Source: an uncultured Saprospiraceae bacterium (lineage in GTDB: Bacteria > Bacteroidota > Bacteroidia > Chitinophagales > Saprospiraceae). From it: 64,000 bases of DNA. A model generated the notes under the pieces. It saw nothing but the letters and a program-made list of their open reading frames with translations. It was not told the origin of the DNA and made no database searches. Of the stretch, positions 25,692 to 35,194 are shown piece after piece. The DNA is taken from assembly GCA_938016265.1 (NCBI GenBank), contig CALLWB010000017.1:62001-126000 (forward strand). The letters run 5' to 3'. A program made the translations under genes and the position numbers. Numbering within the stretch: position 1 is the first letter of the stretch; each line of letters starts with the position of its first letter.

Positions 25692-27974
25692 TTAGTTCTT
25701 TAGTATTTTCTTGGTGATAATTTCACTTCCTGATTGAACAGAAACCAAGTAGATGCCTGCCGTAAGGTGAGCGACCTCAAAACGCATTGACTGCGTACCT
25801 TCATTTAGTTTCAACTCATTTCTGTGGATGGTTTGTCCAAGTAGGTTCGTTATTGAAATGGTAGCATTCGCGGAAGTGACCATATCCAACGTCATTACAA
25901 TGTGATCAGAGGCCGGATTTGGAACAACATCAAATGTATTCACAAACTGCACCAACTCGATACTAGTAGATACTTCACCATCATTGTCCACTTCAAACTC
26001 TAAGTCTGGTATGGTTTGAACAATTGGTGTGAGTTTGACAGGTTCTCCAGCATGGTTGATGCCAGGCATATCGATTTTCACAATATAGTCTCCAAACAGC
26101 AGTCCTCCGAAGTCATACAATCCATCAACATCGGTAACATCAGTAGCCAGCAATTGGCCATCCGGGCTGAGTAGTCTTACCGTGACGTTTGGCATTGGAT
26201 CGCCTGATCCACTTCTGCCTACATAAACATCCTGGCCTGGTCTTGGAGAAGCTGCAAATACACCACCAGAAACGTTTCCATTAGGATTGGTATCTAGCAC
26301 AATTGTTTCACAAACCGTAGTAGAACAAGAATCAGTATCAGAAACTGTCAGACAAATCGTATAAGCTAGAATACTGTCTATTCCAATAGAATCAGAGAAC
26401 GTGTGTGTTGCATTTATGCCTCCTGCGTATGTTCCATCACCAAACTCCCAGTAGTAATCTAAAGCTCCGACTCCACTTCCACTTCCAAAGAAGTAGATGT
26501 CAAATCCGAATGGGCCTTGTTGTCCATAGTATTGGAATCCGGCAGTTGTTGTACAAGTAGAATCTACAGGAGTTCCTCCGCCTCCATTATTGCCTCCAGC
26601 ACAAGGACCAGGTGTCCAGCTAGTAACTGCGAAGCAATTGTAAGCGATACATTCATTATCATAAGTCACTCCATCGCAACCACATACTGGCACATAGCCA
26701 GGACAAACTGCAGAAAAATCGATAATCGACCAGTCCAGACAGGTAGGAGTTATTGGGCCATTATTAATAGTAATAACATCACAAGCATTACAAGATTGTC
26801 CATTCGCTGTTGTAATTGTTAAGCATACATTGTATGTGCCATCCGCTAAACTTATTATTGGATTAAGGCTTGTACTTGTTTGACCGTTTCCAAAGTCCCA
26901 GTAGGCAGTAGCGATATTCAAACTATCGTAATTGGTATAAAAGTAGGTTAATCCTTGCCAGTTGTAGTACCCAAAGGTTGAATCACAGCCAGTATTTCCT
27001 TGCACCGTAATTGTATCAGTATAGTAACATTGATATCCTGTAGCATCAATAACCTCTAACGTTACGACATAAGTACCACCATTTTGATAATTGTGAGTAG
27101 GGTTTTCTAAATTGGATCCAAAGCCATCACCAAAGATCCAGTAATAGGTAAAAGGAGCAGTACCAGAAACATTTGAAGTAAAGATGTATCCCGGAGCATT
27201 TGGATTTTGGGAGACACCAATACTTCCTTGGCAATTGCTTGTACTACAAGCTCCTTGTGTCCAAGAGGAGACGCCATACCAATTTTCCGCTTCACATGGA
27301 TTATTGTAGGTTATCCCATCACAACCACATACCGGATCTACCACTTGATAGCAGTTAATTGTAGAATCTATAACCGCTGGGTCGATACAGTTTATATAAA
27401 TGGTATCATAGTAAGTACATTGGTAGCCATTTGCATCTACCGTTCCAAAAGAAACAAGATATGCTCCAGGTGCAGAATACGTATGACTTGCTGTAAGACC
27501 ACTAACAGTTGTACCATCACCAAAATACCAGAAAGAATTGGCCAAAGGGGTTACGCTACCAGTAATGTCACCTACAAAATCATATTCAAATGGCGTGGAC
27601 CCCTGAGTAGAGGAAATACCTCCAGAACAGGAACTCCCCTGCCCTCCACAGGTCAAATTTATAACAATCGAAGTGGTATTAGGTGAGTAATAAGCCTGCC
27701 CTAAAACTATTGAACCGCCAGGACAAGTAGCCGTGACATCAATAACGCCTTGAGTGCATCCGGCAAAGGTGGTATAAAAACCGAGGGGAGTTGTAAAACC
27801 TGAGTCATTAAACCCTAGTGTATCACAAGTAGAGGCCCAAAGGTCAACGTAAACACTATCCAAAATTGATCCATTTTGATCAACGACCAAAACGCTTACA
27901 GATACTTGGAGTTGAGCAAAACCAAACGAGCAGCAAGCAAGCAGGGTAAGGAATAGTAAAGTAATTTTTTTCAT
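25692..27974 (-). CDS. Large secreted protein with PKD and Kazal-type domains, T9SS-sorted (paralogue B)
   Basis: A 760-residue tandem paralogue of the gene downstream. The signal peptide (1-20, GFAQ), N-terminal domain, PKD-type domains, prealbumin-like domain and T9SS type A sorting domain occur in the same order. Only two Kazal-like domains are present (about 195-240 and 415-465), so about 300 residues of a PKD-Kazal-PKD block are missing compared with paralogue A. The last 200 residues are nearly identical to A, whereas the N-terminal domains have drifted. A perfect -7 box lies about 40 bases upstream of the ATG. It is expected to be displayed on the cell surface and to resist or inhibit serine proteases. 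Confidence 0.9.
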   Translation of the reverse strand: MKKITLLFLTLLACCSFGFAQLQVSVSVLVVDQNGSILDSVYVDLWASTCDTLGFNDSGFTTPLGFYTTFAGCTQGVIDVTATCPGGSIVLGQAYYSPNTTSIVINLTCGGQGSSCSGGISSTQGSTPFEYDFVGDITGSVTPLANSFWYFGDGTTVSGLTASHTYSAPGAYLVSFGTVDANGYQCTYYDTIYINCIDPAVIDSTINCYQVVDPVCGCDGITYNNPCEAENWYGVSSWTQGACSTSNCQGSIGVSQNPNAPGYIFTSNVSGTAPFTYYWIFGDGFGSNLENPTHNYQNGGTYVVTLEVIDATGYQCYYTDTITVQGNTGCDSTFGYYNWQGLTYFYTNYDSLNIATAYWDFGNGQTSTSLNPIISLADGTYNVCLTITTANGQSCNACDVITINNGPITPTCLDWSIIDFSAVCPGYVPVCGCDGVTYDNECIAYNCFAVTSWTPGPCAGGNNGGGGTPVDSTCTTTAGFQYYGQQGPFGFDIYFFGSGSGVGALDYYWEFGDGTYAGGINATHTFSDSIGIDSILAYTICLTVSDTDSCSTTVCETIVLDTNPNGNVSGGVFAASPRPGQDVYVGRSGSGDPMPNVTVRLLSPDGQLLATDVTDVDGLYDFGGLLFGDYIVKIDMPGINHAGEPVKLTPIVQTIPDLEFEVDNDGEVSTSIELVQFVNTFDVVPNPASDHIVMTLDMVTSANATISITNLLGQTIHRNELKLNEGTQSMRFEVAHLTAGIYLVSVQSGSEIITKKILKN
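26077..26168. repeat. 92-bp segment identical to 22452-22543
   Basis: The paralogue B counterpart of the identical tract; it encodes part of the prealbumin-like domain. Confidence 0.85.
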
Positions 27975-28013
27975 AATTTTTCTTTTTTTAGCAAATGGAA
28001 TTTTTACCTACTT

Positions 28014-28021
28014 CAAATTTA
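28014..28021 (-). promoter_or_regulatory. Bacteroidota -7 box for PKD/Kazal paralogue B
   Basis: TAAATTTG on the minus strand matches TAnnTTTG and gives a leader of about 35 bases. Confidence 0.45.
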
Positions 28022-28146
28022 GAGGATAACCTTCTTCTAATCAAATACAATATTTTCGATTTCTCAATAATTTAAACTTTTTTTTATTACCAATTCAACA
28101 AAAAGACAAAACAAGCACCTATATATCAACAACTTAAAATAAGACA

Positions 28147-29274
28147 CTATTCACTACTTATCAATATTTTTCTAACTAAAATCCCTTTATTTGTGTAAAT
28201 CTTCAGGATAAAAATACCATTTTCTGTTTGGTTGAATTGGCAGGTGTGTTCCGTTTTGTTTTTTATTATTTCGTGGTGGACTTGCTGACCGATCAAGTTA
28301 AATAGTTCGACCTTATTCATTATTAGGTTTCCGGTATTAATGTGGAGTCGGTCTTTTGTTGGGTTGGGAAACAGATCAATTTTATGATCAATGATGGGCT
28401 GTTTATTGTTTGCAGCAATAACGGTAAAGGTAGAATTGACAGGCACTACTCCAACGGACTGCAGATTGTGATCAAGCATAACAACGTTAGATAAGGTTAA
28501 ATTCAGATCTACAGGGGAATTGCCTACTTTCCCGGATATATTGTCTTCCATTACTATAGAGAATGTTCCAATTTGTCCAAAACCTGTGACGGGTGTACCT
28601 AGAGTCCTGGTAATGCAAACATCGAACTTTCCTTCGCCTACTATTGGCCCATTCTCGATATAAACTTCGCCTAAAGAAAGTACAAGGTTGGTGTTTGAAC
28701 TGTCAACCCATCCAGAAGAAACAAATACGTCACTAATATTATTTTCATTTACTAAGCTGGTATCAAACGATATGGTAAAAGAAATTCCAAAAAAATTATT
28801 GACAGGCTGATTTGGTCCTCCAAGAGAAATTTCAAGGTCCAAGGTGCTCCCAGGAAAAATACTATCGTTGGCTGGATAATTTATTACTAACGCCGGATCG
28901 ACACCTGTAATTCCAATGATTGAAGAATCCGGGAAGATCGGCAGGTGTGTTTCTCTATAGTTACTCTCGATGATATTTTTGTCCAAAGAATCCACAACTC
29001 CGTCTCCATTGGTGTCCGCAAAAGCAAGGTCAAGTTGTTGGCTCGGGAAAAAGAATTGCCACGGGGCTATGATTTGAGATGTCCATAAAGAATCAGCGTT
29101 TGGCCTTTGTGGCCCTTGTACTCCATAGGCATACCCCATATAGATCAGATCTACCCCGTTTGCAATACCGTTATTATTTACATCACCTGGCCAAGTCATA
29201 TTTTGAGCAAACACCCCACTAAATAATAACAATAAACCACCAAGCAGCAGGACTTTATTTTTGAATATATTCAT
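28147..29274 (-). CDS. Secreted dockerin-like / cohesin-like protein with T9SS sorting domain
   Basis: A 375-residue exported protein. A signal peptide (1-23, VFAQ) is followed at once by WPGDVNNNGIANGVD, a calcium-loop motif of dockerin/EF-hand type. A second loop, DTNGDGVVDSLD, lies at about residue 90 and ends in the NY seen in dockerins. Residues about 120-290 resemble a cohesin-type beta-sandwich (SFTISFDTSLV, GKFDVCITRTLG), and about 300-375 are a T9SS type A sorting domain. The N-terminal WPGD block and the middle domain recur in the product of 32741-35194. It is divergent from an uncharacterised helical-protein gene, 267 bases apart. Confidence 0.85.
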   Translation of the reverse strand: MNIFKNKVLLLGGLLLLFSGVFAQNMTWPGDVNNNGIANGVDLIYMGYAYGVQGPQRPNADSLWTSQIIAPWQFFFPSQQLDLAFADTNGDGVVDSLDKNIIESNYRETHLPIFPDSSIIGITGVDPALVINYPANDSIFPGSTLDLEISLGGPNQPVNNFFGISFTISFDTSLVNENNISDVFVSSGWVDSSNTNLVLSLGEVYIENGPIVGEGKFDVCITRTLGTPVTGFGQIGTFSIVMEDNISGKVGNSPVDLNLTLSNVVMLDHNLQSVGVVPVNSTFTVIAANNKQPIIDHKIDLFPNPTKDRLHINTGNLIMNKVELFNLIGQQVHHEIIKNKTEHTCQFNQTENGIFILKIYTNKGILVRKILISSE

Positions 29275-29541
29275 ACTTTGAAATTGTTGTAAAGTTTATT
29301 TCTATCTAAAAGTAAGTAAGTCTTTCATCAGCAGCAAGTACACATTAATAGATTTATCAGCTTTATTACATATAATTTTCAATAAATCAAAAACACACAC
29401 CAACCAAACACGAAACACTAGCCACTAATAATCAACAGATTAATGCCAAATGTAAAACAATTTCATATTAAGTCATATTTTTTTACACTAAAATTTATCA
29501 ATAATAACTTCATTTTTTTATGTTTACAAAAACGTATTTTT

Positions 29542-30948
29542 ATGTATTCAAGTAAGTTGGTCGATTTAATTAGCACTTTTTCCACCTCAGAGCTGAGAGA
29601 GTTCAGAGATTTTGTTGCTTCTCCCTATTACAATAAAAATGAAGAACTAATTTTATTCTACAATTATCTCAAGAAAATTGCACCTCATTTTCCGGCCAAA
29701 AAGATTGCCAGAGCATACGTTTACAAGCAGTTATTTCCAGCTAAAGAGTACAACGAAAAGCATTTGAATTACCTGATGAGTTTTTTGTTAAAACTTGCGG
29801 AGAGATTTGTCGGTCTGAAACAATATGAGGCAATTGAGCAACTAAAAGAATACCACACGATGTCCTCCTTCATAGATCGTGGACTAGAAAAACATTATGA
29901 ATACACTTATAAGAATGCTAGCAAAAAGTTAGACAAATTGGCCTTTCGGAATTCTGATTATTACTATCAAAAATACCTTTTGGCAGATACTGCCTCTCAG
30001 TTATTTTTCAAGAAAAAACAACGAAAATTTGATCAGTCGCTTCAACAAGCAGCGGACTATTTTGATTTGTATTATTTGGCCAACAAGTTAATTTACAGTT
30101 GTGAGATGATAAATCGTGGCAACATTATTTCTGGTTCTTATGACCTGAAATTGTTGGAAGAAATCAAGTCTTATCTTTCAAAAAATGACCATCGGGATAT
30201 TCCTGCGGTACATGTTTATCATCAAATTTTGTTAATGCAGGTGGCAGAAAATGGAGATGCACATTTTAAGGAATTGAAGTCACTATTGAAGAAATACATC
30301 GACGTTTTTCCACTTGAAGAACGACTACAGATTTTCAGCCATGCCCTAAATTATAGCATTCTCCAAATCAATCGAGGCAATTACAAGTATATAGAGGAGT
30401 CCTTTAATCTATATCGCGAAGGAATTGACACCAAGCTATTGTTTGAGAATGGATTTCTATCTCCATGGGCTTACAAAAATGTGATTAAGGCAGGATTAAT
30501 GCTTACAAAATTTGACTGGGTAGAAACGTTCATCAAAGAACACAACGAACTCCAACCACCAAACTTCAGACAAAACGGGCTGCATTACAACCTGGCAGAT
30601 TTATATTATTCAAAAAAAGAATTCGATAAAGCCCAGTTTCATCTTGCACAGGTAGAATACACCGACATCTATATCAACCTAGATAGCAAAAATCTGTTGA
30701 TGAAAATCTACTTTGAATCCAACGAAATTGAAGTTCTTTTATCTGCAATTGCAGCATTAAAAATTTTCCTAAAACGGAATAAAGTAATTTCAGAAAAAGT
30801 GAGAAACCGATATGACAATTTCATCCGAGTCTTGAGTTTAATTGTAAAAAACGACCCCAAATCCAAACAAGACGCAAAAAAACTACTTGAAGAACAGGTA
30901 TTTATTGCTGAAAAAAAATGGCTGACTGAAATGATCAACACCCATTAA
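29542..30948 (+). CDS. Uncharacterised alpha-helical protein (paralogue 1 of a Bacteroidota family)
   Basis: A 468-residue soluble protein without signal peptide or membrane segment, predicted largely helical, with a TPR-like hydrophobic pattern. I start it at the ATG at 29542, because the 33 codons before it are unlike the paralogue. It aligns with the product of 31015-32463. Shared blocks are an N-terminal FxxSPYYxxNExxxxxFxYxKK, a YNEKHLNYLMSFLL block, INRGNY, SPWAYKNVIKAGL, YTDIYINLDSK and a C-terminal KIFLKRNKVISEK. I know no function for this family. It lies head-to-head with the dockerin-like cargo gene and tail-to-tail with its paralogue (66 bases). Confidence 0.85.
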   Translation: MYSSKLVDLISTFSTSELREFRDFVASPYYNKNEELILFYNYLKKIAPHFPAKKIARAYVYKQLFPAKEYNEKHLNYLMSFLLKLAERFVGLKQYEAIEQLKEYHTMSSFIDRGLEKHYEYTYKNASKKLDKLAFRNSDYYYQKYLLADTASQLFFKKKQRKFDQSLQQAADYFDLYYLANKLIYSCEMINRGNIISGSYDLKLLEEIKSYLSKNDHRDIPAVHVYHQILLMQVAENGDAHFKELKSLLKKYIDVFPLEERLQIFSHALNYSILQINRGNYKYIEESFNLYREGIDTKLLFENGFLSPWAYKNVIKAGLMLTKFDWVETFIKEHNELQPPNFRQNGLHYNLADLYYSKKEFDKAQFHLAQVEYTDIYINLDSKNLLMKIYFESNEIEVLLSAIAALKIFLKRNKVISEKVRNRYDNFIRVLSLIVKNDPKSKQDAKKLLEEQVFIAEKKWLTEMINTH

Positions 30949-31014
30949 CCACCATAACCACTTATTGAAACTCTGCCTATTTCTCCAAGCACTTCTACCT
31001 AGCAACTCCATAAC

Positions 31015-32463
31015 TTACGTCATCAATCCTTTTACTTTTTCCATGAGCCAGTTGATGTCTGCTACTTGTTTGGTGGCTTGGATTTCCTGGAGTAATGCAG
31101 TTGCCTTTTTAGTATCGCCAGGTATCAATTTGGATGCTTTTCGGGTAAACCGAATCAGGTTTGTAAAATTTTGCCGGTGTTTGTCAGATATCCCACGTTT
31201 TCGTCTTAGAAAGATTCGAAAGCTATTCATCAAAGAATAAAGTGCATCCAATTCATCCAACTCATAATACGTTTTTAGCAGGGTCGATTTGGAGTCTAAA
31301 TCATAGAAAATATCGTCGTACTCCACTTTTTGCAGTAATTCTAATACTACATCATAGTTTTTGGTGTGAAAATTATATTTTGCAAAATTGTATGTAAACG
31401 CATTTTCTCTGTACACTTCAGACAGTTTTGACTTGTATTTGTTTATAAACCGATCCACCCAATCCGTCTCTCCAAGTCTTAGGCCGGCAGATACAATATT
31501 CTTGTACGTCCAAGGAGATAGATAATCATTCCTAATCAAAATGCCTTTTTCGATCATACTCCGGTACACTTCAAACGATTTTGCCAAGTAACTAAGGTTT
31601 CCTTGATTGATTTGTCGAATACAATAATTGAGCAAATAGAGGTTTTGGTCGTGCGCTTCCGAAACAGTAAACTTCTGCCAATGCTCATCCAGCAAAGCAG
31701 ACAAATTCGAAAAATGGACTTCACTATCTTCAGTTATCGTTTTCAGAATTTCGTAGTAGATGGCCACCACAGGCACTTCCAAAATTTCACTTTGATCTAC
31801 GTAGTTCAGGATTTCGTCATACAAAGCGATATTGGCCACCGATTCGATGATATTCTGATAGTTAAGGATGGCACAGCAATACTTCAATTTGCTGGCAATG
31901 TAGAATACATCCATGCTGTCAATTGCTTGCTGCAAACTGTCGGTAGTAGTCCGTCTACGTTGAAGTAGGTAATTTTGATACAAGCCGATCTCCGCTTGAT
32001 TAACTTGATAATAATGCAAAGCATCCCTATTTGTCTGCGATTTTAGCATTTTTTTTGTGGCAGTAACGGTCGTGTTAAAATGCTTATTCAGTTTCCTGGA
32101 ATTGTAAATATCCAGCAGTTTTAACTTAAAGGAAACTTTGTTATTTTTCACTTCCTGAACCACCAAAAACTCTTCCAAGGCAAGCAGCAAATCGCTCATC
32201 AAATGGCGGAGTTTAGCATCATTGAAAGGCTGTTTTCCAAACACCTGAGTATAAGCCGTTTTTTTTGAGGTAGCCTGTTCGTAGATTAGGCATTTTTTCA
32301 TATACCCGAATAACTTTACGACCTTTTCATTTTCAACGAAATACGGTGAACTGATAAATTTTTCAGCGGCAAGCCATTCCCAGGAAGTAAAACTGGCGCA
32401 TAAAATATACAACTTACTTTTATTCAGTCCCGGATCCAGTGGTAATGCTTTTGAAGAATGCAT
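31015..32463 (-). CDS. Uncharacterised alpha-helical protein (paralogue 2)
   Basis: A 482-residue soluble, mainly helical protein of the same family as 29542-30948. The matching blocks are FISSPYFVENEKVVKLFGYMKK, FNDAKLRHLMSDLL, INQGNL, SPWTYKNIVSAGL, YDDIFYDLDSK and RIFLRRKRGISDK. An N-terminal extension of about 20 residues precedes the shared core. No catalytic motif is visible, and the repeat pattern suggests a scaffold or binding role. It lies head-to-head with the SprB/dockerin cargo gene (277 bases between start codons). The CAT at 32461 gives the only sensible start. Confidence 0.85.
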   Translation of the reverse strand: MHSSKALPLDPGLNKSKLYILCASFTSWEWLAAEKFISSPYFVENEKVVKLFGYMKKCLIYEQATSKKTAYTQVFGKQPFNDAKLRHLMSDLLLALEEFLVVQEVKNNKVSFKLKLLDIYNSRKLNKHFNTTVTATKKMLKSQTNRDALHYYQVNQAEIGLYQNYLLQRRRTTTDSLQQAIDSMDVFYIASKLKYCCAILNYQNIIESVANIALYDEILNYVDQSEILEVPVVAIYYEILKTITEDSEVHFSNLSALLDEHWQKFTVSEAHDQNLYLLNYCIRQINQGNLSYLAKSFEVYRSMIEKGILIRNDYLSPWTYKNIVSAGLRLGETDWVDRFINKYKSKLSEVYRENAFTYNFAKYNFHTKNYDVVLELLQKVEYDDIFYDLDSKSTLLKTYYELDELDALYSLMNSFRIFLRRKRGISDKHRQNFTNLIRFTRKASKLIPGDTKKATALLQEIQATKQVADINWLMEKVKGLMT

Positions 32464-32684
32464 AATTAAATATTAATAAAGAAAAACACCTCCAAAGGAG
32501 ATTGCAACAAGTATTTAGTTTATTTTACATTAAGCTGCAATTAAATATCCGACAAATATTCAAAATATGCTACAAATTCATCAATAAAATTCAAACAAAC
32601 CATAGTAAAACTATAAACCAAACCACCCTTATACAAAAACAGACCGTCGACAAATTGTAAATTTTGTACTTTTTTTATTTGATT

Positions 32685-32692
32685 TAGTTTTG
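32685..32692 (+). promoter_or_regulatory. Bacteroidota -7 box for the SprB/dockerin gene
   Basis: TAGTTTTG matches TAnnTTTG, with a TTG about 18 bases upstream. It excludes the TTG at 32690 as start codon, because that codon lies inside the box. Confidence 0.5.
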
Positions 32693-32740
32693 CATTTTTA
32701 TACAATGATTGAGTTTTCTCCGCCGATTAAAGGAAATTGT

Positions 32741-35194
32741 ATGACACTTTTTTACAAAAATACGCTTGCCCAAACTTTTGTAAGTACACTTTTTGTGTAC
32801 CTCCTAGTACTTATTTTTGCTAATGGTGCTAGGGCGCAATGCCCGGTAATAATGGGTGTGCCTATTAGCGAGGTTTCTTGTAATGGATTCTCCGATGGCA
32901 TTCTAAATGTTCAGTTTACTGGAGGGCAAATGCCGTTTGGCTTTTTTTGGAGTACAGGGCAAAATACTTCTACGATCACAGGACTCAGTCCTGGAACCTA
33001 TACGGTTACAGTAACTGACGTCAACGCTTGCTCGGTAACAGCGGTATATACCGTTACTGAACCTACTGCAATTGGTTTAACACCAGCTGTTCTTTCCAAT
33101 GTCAATTGCAATGGCAACTCCGACGGAATTGCTTCCGTATCAGCAACGGGCGGCATTCCCCCTTACACTTACCAATGGAGTAATGGAGGAATAAGTTCAA
33201 CTGTATCCAATTTGTCTGCCGGGACTCATACAGTTACTGTCACTGATGATAACTCGTGTTCTGATTCCGCATCTGTAACAATTACTGAGCCCCCATCTTT
33301 AATTACGGGCTTACCAACTAACGCCTGTGGTTCAAGCAACAATACAATTACTACAAATTTCATTGGTGGCACTCCTCCTTATTCTTATTTATGGAGCAAT
33401 GGAGCATCCACTCAAAATGTATCTAACTTGCCAGCTGGAACCTACACGGTCACTGTTACTGATGCGAACGGATGTCAATATGTTGAAGGCCCGCACATTT
33501 TTACCACAATAATTGGTCTTTCTGCTTCAATAACTGAAGATTATTGTAATGAAGGAGATGGTGTAATTTCCATTTCTGCCTCTGGAGGATCAGCTCCCTA
33601 TTTTTACACTTGGGATAATGGAGCAAATACAAGTAACATCTCAAGCTTATCAGAAGGCACTTATTGTATTACAGTAACTGACATTAATAGCTGCATTGCC
33701 ACTTCCTGTGAAGTCATTGCCATTCAAAATCCGCCGATCATGGCAGATGCCGGCCCTAACATCTATATATGTGAAGGTGCCACAACCATCATCGGTGCTT
33801 CTCAAGTTGGAAATTTTGGTACTCCGCCGTATACTTACTTTTGGACTCCGACCATAGGAATAAATGATCCTACCTTGGAAAACCCAACAGCTACCTATCC
33901 TTTTGCTGATATAACCTATGTAGTAGAGGTCACGGACATAAATGGATGTGTAGCAACAAGCAGTATGATCTTGCATTCAGATGAACTCCTTGTGTCTTCT
34001 GTAGACATTATGCCAGATTGTGGGGCTACGGGTCTTGGATCAATTTCCCTTACTGCAACCAGCAATGTCTCAGCGGTCTCTTATTTTTGGAGCAACGGTG
34101 CGACCACGTCCACAAATACTGGATTATTTCCTGGTACTTACGGTTATACTGTAACAGATGACAACTGCCTTATTGTTTCCTCCGCTGTTGTTTCTTCTGG
34201 TCCTTGTGTATGGCCAGGCGACACCAACTATGATGGTTACGCCAATAATCAGGATATTCTTTTTATAGGATTAAAGTATGGTGAAACTGGTCCTGTTCGG
34301 CCAAATCCATCACTCAATTGGGTCGGCCAGGAATGTATGGATTGGCTAGGCACGATAAGTGGAGGAAACAATCTAAAACATATCGATTGTGATGGGAATG
34401 GCACCATAAACGACGACGATACAACTGCCATTTCTGTCAACTACAACTCCCCTGTACACCCCTTAAAAACTACTCCAACTTCAATAGTTGACCCTCCTCT
34501 TTACTTCGGATTTAGTGCGACCAATGTCACTTCAAATGATATGTTGCAAGTGGATGTCTTCTATGGAGATTCAACGCTTCAAGCTATTGACCTTTATGGT
34601 ATCGCCTGGACGATTGGGTTTGATCCTGCCTATGTTAAACCAGGAAGTGTTTCCTTCGACTTTTCTAATTCTTTGGTAGGAATACCCTCAGAAACCATCG
34701 ATTTTCAAAAGTACTTGCCCGGTGAATTGCAGTTGGCTATCGTGAGAAATGACATGACAAATGTATCTGGTCATGGAAAGCTAGGAACTATGCATCTTGT
34801 CATTGAAGACAACATCGATGGCCTTATAGACACAGATATGATCTTCGATTTTAGAAATGTAACGGTATTGTCTAATGATGAATCCCTCTTGTCCTACTCT
34901 AGTCAGACTGGGTCAGTTCATGTAGACGAATTGTCAGGAATTGTAGATAAGGAGTTTGATGGCTATTTGAATATTTTCCCGAATCCTGCAGATACTTATC
35001 TGACTATTGATACGGATCATAAAATCGAAAGAGTGGAAGTATACAATACACTTGGACAAACTGTCTTGGAAAAGAGGACGGAACCAACCCACACCTATCA
35101 TCTGGACACAAAAGAAATAACACCTGGCACTTATTTTTTCTACATAGAAACCGATCAAGCAACCTTACTCAAAAAGGCCACTATTTTGCGGTAA
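32741..35194 (+). CDS. Secreted SprB-repeat / dockerin-like / cohesin-like protein with T9SS sorting domain
   Basis: An 817-residue surface protein started at the ATG at 32741, which gives a clean signal peptide ending ARAQC; an in-frame ATG at 32705 is the alternative. About residues 30-490 hold six SprB-type repeats (pattern CNGxSDGxxxxxxxGGxPPYxYxWSNG...GTYTVTVTDxxxC), the fifth being longer and PKD-like. A WPGDTNYDGYANNQD loop and a second DCDGNGTINDDD loop follow, then a cohesin-like beta-sandwich (about 590-740) and a T9SS type A sorting domain. SprB repeats are known from the gliding adhesin of Flavobacterium, so adhesion is a reasonable inference. The part after the repeats is homologous to the product of 28147-29274. 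Confidence 0.87.
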   Translation: MTLFYKNTLAQTFVSTLFVYLLVLIFANGARAQCPVIMGVPISEVSCNGFSDGILNVQFTGGQMPFGFFWSTGQNTSTITGLSPGTYTVTVTDVNACSVTAVYTVTEPTAIGLTPAVLSNVNCNGNSDGIASVSATGGIPPYTYQWSNGGISSTVSNLSAGTHTVTVTDDNSCSDSASVTITEPPSLITGLPTNACGSSNNTITTNFIGGTPPYSYLWSNGASTQNVSNLPAGTYTVTVTDANGCQYVEGPHIFTTIIGLSASITEDYCNEGDGVISISASGGSAPYFYTWDNGANTSNISSLSEGTYCITVTDINSCIATSCEVIAIQNPPIMADAGPNIYICEGATTIIGASQVGNFGTPPYTYFWTPTIGINDPTLENPTATYPFADITYVVEVTDINGCVATSSMILHSDELLVSSVDIMPDCGATGLGSISLTATSNVSAVSYFWSNGATTSTNTGLFPGTYGYTVTDDNCLIVSSAVVSSGPCVWPGDTNYDGYANNQDILFIGLKYGETGPVRPNPSLNWVGQECMDWLGTISGGNNLKHIDCDGNGTINDDDTTAISVNYNSPVHPLKTTPTSIVDPPLYFGFSATNVTSNDMLQVDVFYGDSTLQAIDLYGIAWTIGFDPAYVKPGSVSFDFSNSLVGIPSETIDFQKYLPGELQLAIVRNDMTNVSGHGKLGTMHLVIEDNIDGLIDTDMIFDFRNVTVLSNDESLLSYSSQTGSVHVDELSGIVDKEFDGYLNIFPNPADTYLTIDTDHKIERVEVYNTLGQTVLEKRTEPTHTYHLDTKEITPGTYFFYIETDQATLLKKATILR

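Larger units (their letters stand above)
28147..35194. repeat. Inverted duplication of a cargo/helical-protein gene pair
   Basis: The gene order is cargo(-), helical(+), helical(-), cargo(+). The two cargo proteins share dockerin-like, cohesin-like and sorting domains. The two helical proteins align along most of their length. The segment thus reads as an ancestral divergent pair copied in inverted orientation around about 30980, followed by insertion of SprB repeats into one cargo gene. Similarity is evident at protein level only. Confidence 0.65.

Noticed and set aside
22067-27974. CRISPR-like or simple-repeat origin of the internal similarity
   Set aside because: The periodicity comes from protein domains (PKD and Kazal) with hundreds of bases per unit, not from short direct repeats with spacers.
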